Positions 37,101 to 48,278 of a DNA stretch of 64,000 nucleotides are shown piece by piece. The notes beneath the pieces were generated by a model. That model was not told the origin of the DNA. It saw nothing but the letters and a program-made list of their open reading frames with translations, and ran no database searches. Position 1 is the first letter of the stretch, and every line of letters starts with the position of its first letter. Source of the DNA: Diphasiastrum complanatum (Eukaryota; Streptophyta; Lycopodiopsida; Lycopodiales; Lycopodiaceae); contig CM055110.1 in the NCBI GenBank assembly GCA_029204225.1, forward strand, positions 19,696,410-19,760,409. The letters are read 5' to 3'. The translations under genes and the position numbers were made by a program.

Positions 37101-37572
37101 AAATCACCTGAGGAAGAGGATCCATGGATGGAGCAAGAGGAGCAGCAACTGATGTACTCTGAATGATAAAAAGAGCTGCACCTTGAGCCTTTGGCAGACT
37201 ACACATAAACTACTTCCCGCTAACCAACTGATAGTCACCTTGGGAATCAATACCAGAAAGTAAATGATGTCGACCAGCATGTGTAAAAGACAATGTCTGC
37301 TGAGAAAGATCCACAACAACAATACCAAGGAATGAAAACCAATTTGCACCGAGAATAATGTCATAGCGCTCCAGAGGAATAATATAGAAATCTGCCTGTC
37401 CAGAGAAGTCACCAATGCTATATTCCAAGCCCTGAAACATCTGAGAGCTGATAAAAGTATGTGAGCTAGGAACCTCGACACTGAGAGACTGTGTAGTAGA
37501 AATAGGTGTAGCACGAATCCTGGTGGAAATACAACTGCTAATAAATGAGTGTGTACTACCCGTATCCACCAA
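36967..37572 (-). pseudogene. Gypsy retropepsin and linker
   Basis: The frame opens with MVDTGSTHSFIS, the D-T-G active site of an LTR-retroelement aspartic protease. It continues with DIILGANWF, matching the second conserved block (ILG-x-x-W) of these enzymes. A stop at 37207-37209 interrupts the frame, which otherwise continues to about 36970. Reading then moves to the reverse-transcriptase frame. Confidence 0.82.
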
Positions 37573-37584
37573 AGCAATATACTC

Positions 37585-38424
37585 TCATCCCAAAATGCGA
37601 ACACGTAACCGAATAGAATGAGGACTAGGACGTCCAGCCCAAGTAGCATAAGCAAGCTGCGCATGGCAAGCAGCAAAAGCAGGATCATTAGGAAGCGGGT
37701 CAGCCGACTCATCAATAGAATGTGGGTCAGGAGTATCAAGAATCTGGATATAAACATCAGAATTAGCAGAAGTAAGAGCCTCATGGTAAAAAACAGCGGT
37801 AGGAGGACCAGGAGACTGTCGGGAATCACGGGCGAGATGATCTGGACTCTTATAGCGATAATAGAGGCGCTTCTGCTGAATCTCAGCGAACTCTGTGGCT
37901 GAATAACGACAAACGAAGGCAGGGCGAGGTGTAGAAGGTCGAGGGGGAACGATAGTAGAAGAAGCCAAAGTAGGAGAAGTAGTGGAAAGAGGACAAGAAA
38001 AACGAGAAGAAGTGGACAACTCAGGATACTTATGCTGCAGGGTAGTAGCCAGGGAGATAGCATTTGAGAGAGTAGGAGGCCCAAAAGAGGAAACTTCATA
38101 TTGTAAGGAGCCTCTAAGACCAGCAATAAAACATGAAATAGGCTCTGTAGGATGAAGATCAGTAAAAAGGTAAGAAAGCTCAGTAAACTGATCAATATAA
38201 GCAGTCAAATGACTAGTATGGTGAAGGCTACGAAACAGATCACGTTGGCAAACCAACCATTGTGGGTCAATCATAGCCATATGAAGATCATGCCAAAAAG
38301 TAGGCCATATATGTAATCCCTCATGAATAGGCTCAGAGCGATAGACACGCCACCAAGTTTGAGCTCGACCATCTAAATGTAACACAACCAAATGCACTTT
38401 CTGGGTTTTAGTCTTGGGATACAT
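37585..38424 (-). pseudogene. Gypsy gag (capsid and degraded zinc knuckle)
   Basis: The 279-residue frame contains the retrotransposon gag capsid pattern: LDGRAQTWWRVYR near residue 15-30, FWHDLHMAM, a QFTELSYLF segment and FIAGLRGSL. A zinc-knuckle position near residue 200 reads YYRYKSPDHLARDS, in which the cysteines of the usual C-x2-C-x4-H-x4-C pattern are lost. The frame begins inside the capsid region, so its true start is missing or lies beyond the junction at about 38425. It ends at a stop immediately before the protease. Confidence 0.8.
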
Positions 38425-38429
38425 AAGAA

Positions 38430-39561
38430 AATAGGTTGGGGCTGGTTTCTCGGGTTATAATAGCAATAGAGTGAGGTATGGTCCATAAAGTCACAGATGT
38501 AGCATTTGATCAAGGAAGTATTTGGGACTGGTTGGTATGATGGGCACTCATTGCCAGTGTGTGCACCTCAACAGTGAGGGCACCAAGTATTTTCTCGTCT
38601 ATGGTGGATCTGGCCAGTGGGTAACTAACCTAGCATGGAGCTCTAGATAGACTTAAGGGTATTCTAAAACTCTTTCGTGAGTTTCTCCATCTGTTGTTGG
38701 TGTTATTGGTTAAGCAACTCTATCTGTGTTTTCTATAATTGTTTTTGAGTTTCTTTATTTGGTCTAGGGTCATGGACAACACGATGTGCTCTTCTTTCTC
38801 GAGGTTCATCAATATCTGATCCCTCGTCTTCTTCGCGGATAGCGTCAGACATGGCTTATTTTCATGATGTATACTCATCATTAGATCGAAGTTCATGTCT
38901 GATCCATCTTGGAAGTCCAACTAGGAACCAGATGATGAGCATGGACTCTGTGGGTTGTTCTTGTACCTGACTTTTTAATCTTTTGAATCTTTCTATATAG
39001 TCACGTACCTTTTCTTCTTTTGTCATTTGATATTTCTTAATTTGTCAAAATGACTCTCAATCAAACGAAACAGTTTGAATCGCTTGATGAAGGTTTCCTT
39101 CAGGAGTGACCAATCTCGTTTATCTTCACGATCTAGCTTAAAAACCCATTCTCATGCTCGATTGATCATGGTCATCGAGAAGAGCTGGACCATGGCCTCT
39201 GGTGATGTTTCGCCATAGACATCACATTCTCAAAGAGTTGAAGAAATCTTTGAGGGTCAGTTTTGCCATCGTACTTAGGTAGATCTAACTTGGGAGTACG
39301 TTTTTCAGTACGTGGGACATTATTTGCAAAAGCCCCATTTAGGTGAGCTCGGGCGTGTGATGATTCAGCAGTGTGAAAGTGTGGGCGATCATATGGAACT
39401 TCAGCTCGCATGGGTTGCCATCTTTCAAATGGGTTGGTTGAGGGCTCATAGATTTGGGACTTCATCCGAGAATATCTATTGTATCGAGCTTGTCCTGTAG
39501 ATGGAGAGACCATCTCTGGTGGATAGTCCTCTGTGGAATTCGGATCGTAAGGACGATCCAT
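38430..39561 (-). pseudogene. Gag of a second Ty3/gypsy element, broken
   Basis: The 129-residue opening block (39561-39172) has the typical leader and LDLPKYDGKTDPQRFLQLFE, the start of the retrotransposon gag capsid domain. Further capsid-like sequence (RAWEWVFKLDREDKRDW..) follows with stops. Near 38600-38460 two zinc knuckles are recognisable, one degraded (C-x2-stop-x3-HTGNEC) and one with KCYICDFMDHTSLYC. The double knuckle resembles that of the gypsy element at 56 kb. Immediately after it, sequence switches to the capsid of the 34-38 kb element. The junction near 38425-38445 is therefore an insertion or recombination boundary. Confidence 0.7.
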
Positions 39562-39706
39562 AGCAAATCTAGAGTACCTTAGGATTGGGTATATATGCCT
39601 CTTGGACTCTTTTGTAACTTTGGGATTTTTTTTTTTGTATTATTCTGAACAAGAGATATTAGTCAGAGTCTAATAATGTGGGGGTGTCCAAATGGCACAG
39701 TTTTCT

Positions 39707-39983
39707 TCGGTCGAGCTCTGAACAAATACCCTCGGTCGAGATCCGAACGAACGCCCTCGGTCGAGATCCGAACGAATTCCCTCGGTCGAGATCCAAACGG
39801 AAGACTTCGGTCAAGACTTGACAAATGTCTTTGGTCGAGATCGTAACGAAAGTATTCGGTCAAGATCAACAGAATGAAAACACTTGGTCGAGATGGGACC
39901 GAAATTCTTTGGTTAAGATGTCAACTAAGTGGCTCGGTTGAGATGTTCACGGAAAGGCTCGGTTGAGATGTCAATGAAAACAC
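39707..39983. repeat. 25-bp minisatellite, eleven units
   Basis: Units starting TCGGTCGAGAT or TTGGTCGAGAT begin at 39707, 39732, 39757, 39782, 39807, 39831, 39856, 39884, 39909, 39934 and 39959; a partial unit starts at 39984. The period is 25 bp except for one 24-bp and one 28-bp step. Unit ends vary more than the core, and divergence rises towards the right. Confidence 0.95.
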
Positions 39984-40796
39984 TCGGTTGCACTTGTATT
40001 CCCAGCCTGTCAATGGGATGAAACAGTTTCATTCACTCTAGCTACATGCATTTATGATCCATGTAACCAAACCTTGCTCAATACAGTTTAGCGTTCTAAA
40101 CAAGAGAGCAATCTGCAATTCTGTCTACTAAATTACTCTAAGAAATCAGGAAACAATATAGCATCAAGATAAAACTACACATCAAAAACAAGAATCACGA
40201 AAACTAACTATCTAACAACATACTAGCATCCCAAGAATCAAGAAATACCCAACTCTTGATTCTTGGAATACCCAAGAACAATCAAGGACATGATTGTTAG
40301 TGAATATGCAAGATTTGAACCACAATCTCAGCCTATTTAGTTTACTTGGATGCTGAAAATTACACAAACAAGAAACAAAAAAACTAATCCACATCTACAT
40401 TCCACATTGCAAAGAGAAAAAGCAGGAAATCTAAATTATTCCACAACCACAACAAAGAGATCACAGCATGTTCATAGGAATTTCACTCAAGACAATAGCC
40501 ATGAACAAGGAGCTTCCAAATTTCCAATAACTCGTGGAGGATCTTCTTGATTCGTGTAAGAGAAAGGACAATACAATAAAAGCTCTCTCACAAGAGAGGG
40601 GGAGCTTAAATAAACAAGAGGGCTGCGCATGTGGAGCCTTTGTGGCAATTCCACTAATTTAGAAATTACAAGTGGAAATAACTCTTCCACTAGAGGTCAC
40701 CATCAAGAGGTGGCTCACTCTATCTTATTTGAGAGGGGTCTACATTTATTTACATTGCCTAGGAATATCACTAGCTCCTACATGGTCGTTCCTTCT
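39984..40796. other. No gene recognised
   Basis: AT-rich sequence with a small inverted repeat around 40228-40270 (CCAAGAATCAAGAAATACCC and a near-complement). Part of it may be LTR belonging to the copia fragment on its right. Confidence 0.4.
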
Positions 40797-41530
40797 CTAG
40801 GATTCACCATGTAGGCTCACATAGAAATAACCTGTAATCCTAGCTAGTAATCCTCGGCTCTCAACTTCTTCCTGCTCTCCTCCTTCTGAAACCTCCTCGG
40901 TCTTGGTTGAGAGATGCTCTGTGTTTTCAGCTTGGCTCGGCATCTGGAGAATTTTCTGGAATCTGCTAACAAAGGCTTGACTAGAATTAGAATAACAATG
41001 TGCCAGTCTATATAAGTATCCATGCCTCTTGTCGAGTGCAAAGATCTTATTACACCTATCGATAATTCTGCATTGATGAGACTCAAACTCCACCTTATGA
41101 CCTAAATTTGTAATTCTACTTACTGATAACAAATTTGTAGAGAGTTTAGGAACATACAAGACTTTTGACAGTAGTTTGAATTGATCATGCTGGAATCTCA
41201 ATCTTACAGTACCTTCACCTTCGATAGTGTGAGTACTATCATCACCAAGATGAACATACTTCTTTGTGCTGTAAGGCATATAGGATTGGAAAATCTCACG
41301 ATGATTGGTCATATGTTGAGTAGCTCCGAAATCCAGAAACCACGAATCATCCAAATTCGTGTATTTGTCTTTGACCATAAAAGCGCCTTCGTCCATTTCG
41401 ACTTCAAGAGATGTTGTAATTGTATTTGCTTGTTGATCAGGTTGCTTGGCTGTATTCTTCACTTTGAAAATTCGACAATCCTAGATCTCATGGTTATTGT
41501 GTTTTCAATACCTGCAAAACATCTTCTTCT
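40797..41530 (-). pseudogene. Ty1/copia fragment: zinc knuckle, protease and pre-integrase
   Basis: A degraded knuckle (FCRY-stop-KHNNHE-stop-DC) near 41490-41525 precedes a 221-residue frame. That frame has the protease region (DDSWFLDFGATQHMTNH), in which the catalytic DSG reads DFG. It continues with VLYVPKLSTNLLSVS, conserved between copia protease and integrase, and the start of the GAG-pre-integrase domain. It degenerates before any integrase core is reached. The missing active-site serine and the stops mark it as dead. Confidence 0.82.
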
Positions 41531-41899
41531 TCGACGAATGTGGATTTGATGATTGTTCTTGACTTTGAGTGTGTTTATGATTCGATGCAGACTACTTGGA
41601 GCTTTTTTGCTTCTGTCATTTTGAGCCCTTGTTGACATATAGAGCATGAGATGAAGAGGTAGACAAAGTGTCTTGACTTCTTCGATTATCTTCTTGCAGC
41701 AACATACTGATAACTTTGGTGAGAGTTAAATCTAAGTGTGTCGTGATGATCATCATGTGCAAAGGAGATCAAGCAAAGTACGAAGAGGACAACCGCTTCC
41801 ACGGACACTACCGACGACAAACTGAGTATTGTTAGAACATGCTTAACTAGCCGTTCATTAGAGGAGTTTTGAGCTCCAAAAACACCCTTTAAGAATTCG

Positions 41900-42865
41900 T
41901 GCAAGATGTAGTTTATATTATTAAAATATTATAACACTAAAACTTTTGACTTGCCATAACTTTTTAATCATAGCTCAAAAGTAGTCATCTAACATATCAT
42001 TGAAAAGCCCTTGTTGAGCACTTTCCAATGCACCAAACTTCGCTAAATTTGGACTTACCACTAAATAGTTATGCCATTTTTAGTGTGGAATCAAAATGTG
42101 GACTCAAAAAACTTACTTTACGTAGATTTCAAATTTGATTGTTTTGATTGGTCCATGTGTAAGAAAAAATCGAGAAAAAATAGAATCTTTACAAAGGGTC
42201 TTTTTTGGATTTAGAACTCCTCTAATGCTTGTAACACACTGATTAACTTAAACCTTCTTCTCTCTATCCATATAAACAGATCAAACACGAGAAAATCGGT
42301 TGAACATCAAATTGGTCGCACATGAATGTGAGCTAGGCATAGAACTGCTAGCCGATGTCCAAGAGTCCACTAGTAAGAGAGACTATTTGATATAGTTCGT
42401 GGGAGACATAACATTTCTTACGTTGGTGTGCTTGGTGGGTTTGTCACACAGTGCTCAAGAAAAATTCATTGATAATATAATAGATGCTATGCAGTTTTTT
42501 TTTTTCTTATCTTGAATGATATCAAATGCTTGGATGTCTGATTCTTGTCTGTACATGTTCAGCTATTTATTCTTATTCTGCACACTGGCTCATCCTTGTT
42601 GAATGCTTAAACAAATTATATATGTAGGCCAGCAGTGTCTGTCTACACTCTGGAAGGTTGTAGGTTGGATCAAGCAACAGTAGCTGCCAGTTAGAATCGA
42701 ATTTTATCTGAGTTTAGTGAATCCGTTGTTCCCACTAAGATACACATCAATTGCATCAGAATGAACGAGTTTCGAAGAGAAGAAGAAGAGAAGAAAAAAG
42801 CAAATCCCTTTCGGTCTCTGCTGCGCCCAGCAATTTGTCAATTCTTGCCTCTTCACTCTCATCAT
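41900..42865. other. Probable 5' LTR of the plus-strand copia remnant; ends uncertain
   Basis: The region immediately precedes a primer site at 42866, so its right end should be an LTR terminus (..CTCATCAT). A block at 42597-42715 matches 55537-55700, starting TGTTGAATGCT and including CAGCAGTGTCTGTCT. No left boundary was found. Confidence 0.45.
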
Positions 42866-42878
42866 TGGTATCAGAGCC
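42866..42878 (+). other. Primer-binding site
   Basis: The plus strand reads TGGTATCAGAGCC, followed about 75 bp later by a copia gag start at 42953. Confidence 0.9.
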
Positions 42879-42952
42879 TCTAGACTTGAAGATCCAGGAG
42901 ATTGATCGCTCATAACAAGAAGCCAGAATCTAGTTGAGACATAGATTTCACA

Positions 42953-44794
42953 ATGGAATCGATCAACAACATACAGTCAAAGATCTGTACCGTTCTCGAT
43001 TCATCCGGGTCCAACTTCCTAGTGTGGAAGGTAAAGACATTCCTGATCATGAAGGGAGAAGGCTTATGGCCTTGGGTTGATGGAATGGAGGAGATGCCTA
43101 CTACACCAGGCAAAGAGCTGAGAGGGTGGAAAGAAAGAATTGACAAGACAATAGCCATTCTTACATCCTCCATCGAAGACCCTCTAATGCTTGACCTCAC
43201 GACACTCTCGAACACAAGAGAATGTGGGTTGGATTCAGTGGCAAACCGCAAACCTTTGAGAAAGCCATCGACAGTCCAGACATTGACAAATGGGTACAAG
43301 TGAAAAATCGAATCCATGAAGAGGGTGTGGACGTTGCAACCAATATCAAATATTTGAAAAACTGTGCAATGCAAATGGGTATACAAATTAAAGTACAGAC
43401 TGAATGAAAATGTGTCTAGATACAAGGCCAGACTTGTAGCGAAGGGTTTCTTTTAGAAGTACAGTGTTGATTACACTGAGATCTTTTCTCCAATAGTCAA
43501 GCATGCATTCCTATGTTTACTGTTTGCATATGCAGCCGCTCATGGCCATGGCAAATTGGATGAAGAATTCTACAAACTTGCCGCTATGCCTGCCGAATGT
43601 ACAAAAGCATATACGATTTGAAGCAATTCACGCGACACTGGTACAAGAAGAAGGATCATGCTCTATTATCCTTGGGATTCACCACTGATGGCCGATTACA
43701 GTGTGTATGTAAAGGTCGTGAATGGGGAGATCATAATCATTGTTGTCTACGTAGATGACACACTGGTCCTATGTAGAAGCAAAGGGCTGATTCCCAAAGT
43801 GAAGAGCGACATCTCGAAATATTTTGAGATAACAGACCTAGGAAAAGCCAGATGCTACCTAGGCTTGCAAATCGACCACGAATATGACAAAGGAAAGCTA
43901 TACCTTCATCAGTCCAGATACATCTAGAAGATCCTAGATGATTTCAGGATGACAGATTGCAAAGGGAGCAACACCCCAATGCTTGTAGGAACCATTTTGA
44001 CAAATGAAGATAGTCCGAAAAACCGACGAAGAGAAGGAAGCCATGCAACACATGCCTTACAAGAGGCTAATTGGATGGCTGATGTATCTAGCAGATAACA
44101 CGCGTCCCGACATTGCTTATGTCATGTTTAGGATGAGCCAATTCAACGTAAACCCATTTCTTACGCACTGAAAGATTGCGAAATGAATCGTATAGTACCT
44201 TCAGAAAACGAAAGATTTCGGGCTGTGTTACTCCCGTGATGGGGGATTCTAGTTGCATTACTCAAGGATGACTGTAAAAGTGTCTCAGGAGGATGCACCA
44301 TTGCAGCAAACGGAGCCATTCTTTGGGTTAGCAAGAAGCAGACCATCACCGCTCAGTCATCCTACAAAGTAGAATATGTCACAGCTGCCAAGATGGCCAA
44401 CGAGATTACATGGCTCAAAAAATTTCTCGATGGACTGGGTGAAACCACCAACAAGCCTCTGATTCTGCAAATGGACATTATATCTGCCATACACTTGACA
44501 AAAGATCTCGTATTTCATTCAAGGATGAAACACATTGCAATCAAATATCATTTGTTAAGGGACCTAGTCGAGAGGAACGAATTGAAAACCACCTTCATCG
44601 GAACGAAGCAGATGGTAGCTGACATCTTTACTAAGCCCCTAGACAAAGGGATGTTTGAAAGGCAGAGGATGAGTCTGAGAATCATAAAGCTACCATGTTT
44701 TGAGAAGGAGCTGAAGAAACTTAATGTTTTTAGCCACAAAGCTTTGATAGCTTTCGAGTTTGTGTCTACAGAAATACAAAGGGATTACCCATAG
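42953..44794 (+). pseudogene. Internally deleted Ty1/copia element (gag fused to RT-RNase H)
   Basis: The N-terminal block (42953 to about 43215) is a copia gag with NFLVWKVKTFL and GEGLWPWVDG (DUF4219/UBN2 type). From about 43222 the sequence is already the start of the reverse-transcriptase region (GKPQTFEKAIDSPDIDKWVQ), then CKWVYKL and YKARLVAKGF. Zinc knuckle, protease and integrase are therefore missing. RT continues through frameshifts to VVYVDDTLVLC (catalytic YVDD near 43750). It then reads through to RNase H with a degraded SSYKVEY block, a QMDIISAIHL block, HIAIKYHLLRD and MVADIFTKPLDK at the end (44393-44794). Several stops separate these parts. Confidence 0.88.
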
Positions 44795-44969
44795 GCAGAA
44801 ATTGCCCCCGACAATAACCACTTACATGACGGTTTCAACGAATGCCATCACCCCAAGACACGAAGGTCCATCTTCTGCACAAGAACAAAAAGTTTTCCAA
44901 AAATAAAATTAAATACCTAAGCAACAAAACAATTTTTAATTTCAAATAATAAAAATAGTTTTTGCTCAC

Positions 44970-47064
44970 CTCAGACATATATCTCCCCCAATGGGAGTAT
45001 CTAACGTGCCATCATGACAACCACGCTTCCAAAGCCGGTATTTGACCTGGATATGCTAATTTTGACGGCCAATAAGCTCGTAGTATATTGTACTTAGCAT
45101 TGGCTTCTGTCATGTCAGCTGCTAGTCTCCATTCTTCACACAAGGCAATATGTTTACTTTTGTGATTTTGGATGATACACTGGTCTGTGTGTTTTCTCAA
45201 GCTATCTTTGAAATGAAACATGCAAGATCTCTCACGTCCTTCCATAGGCATATCATCTCCGGTACCATACACTCTATGCACTACGGCCCAATTGGCCCCA
45301 GCCTCATCTGCCATGAATCCTGGAAAGTGAACAGTTTTCAGGCCATTTTTTTCATTATAGCATTCAACATCTTCCAAAACTTGATTTGTGCCCTCATATC
45401 TTCAACTTTCATCTCACATAATGTTTGCAAGCTTTGAATGCTGCAGAATTATAGTGCCAATTCAAAACAAGCAAATATTCGATTAGAGAGAAGCAATACA
45501 CAACTTATCAAAACAAAGCCCAAATTAAGTTAACTGACCTGGGATCGTAGACATGTAATGCCATTGTAGTCCAATCACAGATTCTTTTAACATGGTCAAA
45601 GCACACCCATGAGTGCTCCAGATCACCACCCTTCTGCATCCGCCTCACTATTGCTACACCAGAACTGGGACCAATTGTGAAACATCTTTCATTGTCATTG
45701 TCTAAAACTTGGCCTGGGAATAGTGATCCTTAGAAAAAAATCATATTGGCACTTCTCCTTGAGACGTAAAATGGAGTCTACTGAATCTGGGTTCAATTGG
45801 CTGTTTGTTCGAAATTCATCTATCCACTTTCTCAACCCGCACTTTACCAAGTCAAACGATGAAGAAACAAGTTCTAGGCTCACACGAAAAAAATCAGAAC
45901 GAAAAAGGTACCTTTAATTAATTTGTGTACCGCCTCTGATTAGTCAAGGGCTGAAGTTGGTCCAAAACTTTCAGCAACTTATCAGCATCCATCATGTCTA
46001 ATACGTTTTCTCCTTTGCACATCAATTGATTCATTATCAATTCTTTAGGAACCTCTTTTTCTATGTTTTTCTGCCCAATCCTGGGCAGTTTAGCAACCTG
46101 ATCTTTGACAATATTCCTTACAATGTTCCAAGCATGCAAAGATTCACGAGGAGCACATGACCGTGTGTTCCCAAATGAATAGCCAATCTTGTGTACCTGA
46201 CATCATGTGGTATGACACAGTATATATGTGCTGGACATGTTGCAATACATATGGGTCTACAACCACAATAGTAGCAACAAAAACCACCATGATGCTTTCC
46301 AACCATCCTCGGAGGACATCTTACACTTAACCTGCCTCTCCATTTAGTTTTGTTTGCACTACCAAAAGATTTTACCTGCCTGCACATAACATTCTCACAG
46401 GAAAATGAACCCCCACAATAAGACATTCTAACATCTCCTAGAAAACAAAAAATAGTAGTTGTCACGTAACGCACCCATGGATGTCCATCTATGTTTTGTT
46501 CCATCCATAGCATTGAGCTATCTTTTTTTGATACCATTGGCAATTCGAAAATGCAGTCACCATCATATTCGCAAGGCAGTGCATCTACACTTGTGATACT
46601 TTTCACCCGATTGACAAGTTTGTGCAACTTGCTACTATTACCAAGTCGATGACTATTCTAGGGACAGTCCTTTCTGCAAGAGGATTTGGAGATCCATTCA
46701 GAACAAATGGTGGACTTGCCATGAGGGGAGAGCATGATAAGTCATTATCCAAGTCTACTATATCAACTGCAAAGGGACTTTTAAAGCTTACACCAATCTC
46801 TTCTGGTTCTAGCTGAATAGAAATATTTGTGCTCAAATTATGCTCAACAATAAAGTATCGTTCGGTCCCAACTTTATATATTTCACAAGGAACTAAAATG
46901 GGATTACTTGTTGAAGATTGCGAAATAGAATGACAAGCCCGGCTCTGTTTTTGCTCTAGTGAAAAAGCAGATGTTATTACAGTTTCAGCTATGCGTGTGC
47001 TTTCTCCACCATCACCTTTGTAGTATAGTTCAGAGCCACCAAACAACATCCTCATAGTTGTCAT
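44970..47064 (-). pseudogene. Spliced transposase-like gene (MULE-related), frameshifted
   Basis: The minus strand carries a multi-exon gene. The N-terminal part (47064-46603) has no motif. The next block (46627-46118) is Cys/His-rich: FLGDVRMSYCGGSFSCEN, RCPPRMVGKH and FCCYYCGCRPICIATCP. It is followed by a helical segment (46139-45918), then a block reading CFTIGPSSGVAIV and HSWVCFDHV. A precise 98-bp intron follows (donor GTCAGT at 45538, acceptor CTGCAG ending at 45441). The next exon has GFMADEAGANWAVVHRVYG and ERSCMFHFKDSLRKHT, resembling the middle of a Mutator-like transposase catalytic region, and ends at another donor (GAG|GTGAGC, 44970/44969). Single-base frameshifts near 46630, 46135, 45720 and in an A7 run at 45345, plus a stop in the last exon, break it. 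Further exons to the left are not seen and may have been displaced by the copia remnant. Family assignment is by eye. Confidence 0.55.
45441..45538 (-). other. Intron of the transposase-like gene
   Basis: GT..AG intron of 98 bp. Joining its flanks keeps a coherent frame from VYDP into SIQSLQTLCEMKVEDM, which supports it as genuine. Confidence 0.6.
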
Positions 47065-47368
47065 GGAGGATAAGCGGGCGAGCTATTCAGAAACTGAGTT
47101 TGTAAGTAAAATGTCTTCAGTGGTATCTTGAAGTCCATTTTGAGTAGTTTGTGTGACACGTCATTTTTAATACTACTTTTTTGTTAACCGATTAAATTTT
47201 CACGTGTATCCAGTTCTAGAAAAAAGTCCAGTGAGTCCAAACGAAAAAAATTGTCTTGAATTATTAAATCATTGGGCGAATTTAAATGCGAAGTGCTGGC
47301 AGTTGGGCATTTAAATCCTGACCAAAGGATTCATTTAGTATGTCATTCAATATGAATGCACGTACAGT

Positions 47369-47838
47369 TGAAATTCTGTTAGGATCTAGTGCAGTATGTA
47401 GATCACATCACGCAATCACCATAGCCACTCCTCACAAGCTCTCAAAGATGGCACAACAAAAGTTAAGTCTATTATGAAGAAACACTGTACATATAGCAAA
47501 GCCCCAAACTGCATGGGCTCAACAGGTGTCACTAAACTGGCCTACCACCTGCCAAACTAGAGTTAGGCCCAATATGGCCACATATACTAACAAACCCAGG
47601 ACATGCCCTTGAGTATAGCATAATGAACTCAAAATCACTGTATAGGCTAATTTCTTCCTATGTGTGGCTACCCGGCTAACCCAAGTAGCCGTCTACGGGA
47701 TCAGTGCCCGATCAATATATCCTAATGGGTCACGTCCCGATCACAACCATATATAGTAAACCAAATAAATTGTACACTAATTACATCATCACATTTAGAG
47801 TTTATACTAATGAATCAGATCAAATCTGATTTCTAACT
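47369..47838 (-). repeat. 3' LTR of the family also present at 14887-15351
   Basis: Nearly the whole length aligns with 14887-15351. On the right it is followed by CTCTCCCTTAAGCTC, the complement of a polypurine tract, so the element interior lies to the right (47839-48278 and on beyond the nested copia element). No 5' LTR partner of this family was found to the right. Confidence 0.8.
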
Positions 47839-48278
47839 CTCTCCCTTAAGCTCAAATGTGATAAGAGTGAAAAACAATATATTGCAGCAGCGTCTGGAGT
47901 GTCCAAAATATGTTATGCATATCCCTGCTACCCTGTACTTGACTCACACTCAAGCACACCGACAAACCACAAAGTTTGACTCACAAAGTATCATGCAAAC
48001 ACAATTCTCATACAGAGAGTCTACCATACTCTCGACCAACTGACTCGTCCCCAATCCGACTTGAATACAAGTGGACCACATGAGCGACATGGCTCAAATT
48101 GAGGAAATCCCACTGCCACCGTGAGACTTACATCCTCCATTAGCTAGACTGACATCCTATCAGACACTTACAAGCACAGACTTGTAAAGCTAACATAAAT
48201 GAGCAACTGAGGCTCAACCTGAGGAAATCTTACTGCCACCATAAGATTGCACCCTCGCCAAATAGACAGTATAAATGA
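47839..48278 (-). other. Interior of the older element, left of the nested copia insertion
   Basis: Non-coding sequence between the LTR at 47369-47838 and the intact copia element. It ends in AATGA (48274-48278), the duplicated target of that insertion. It resumes at 54140. Confidence 0.6.

Larger units (their letters stand above)
34239..38424 (-). mobile_element. Decayed Ty3/gypsy chromodomain retrotransposon (gag-pol, ends not found)
   Basis: Capsid, protease, reverse transcriptase, RNase H, integrase and chromodomain follow in the order gag-PR-RT-RH-IN-CHD, the order of plant chromoviruses. Gag and protease share one frame and the rest lies in another, so a frameshift exists near the G-rich run around 36990-37005. 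In-frame stops separate the blocks at about 37583, 37208, 35343-35460, 34968-35012 and 34579. Many look like C-to-T changes, as expected of methylated silent elements, but that is inference. No LTR pair was found. On the 5' side the sequence passes directly into the gag of a different gypsy element. Confidence 0.9.

Noticed and set aside
37104-38195. A 363-codon Leu/Ser-rich minus-strand frame
   Set aside because: It overlaps the recognised gag and protease of the gypsy element in another frame and has the hydrophobic composition typical of a shadow frame. The frames at 34481-35080 and 35483-36049 are rejected for the same reason.
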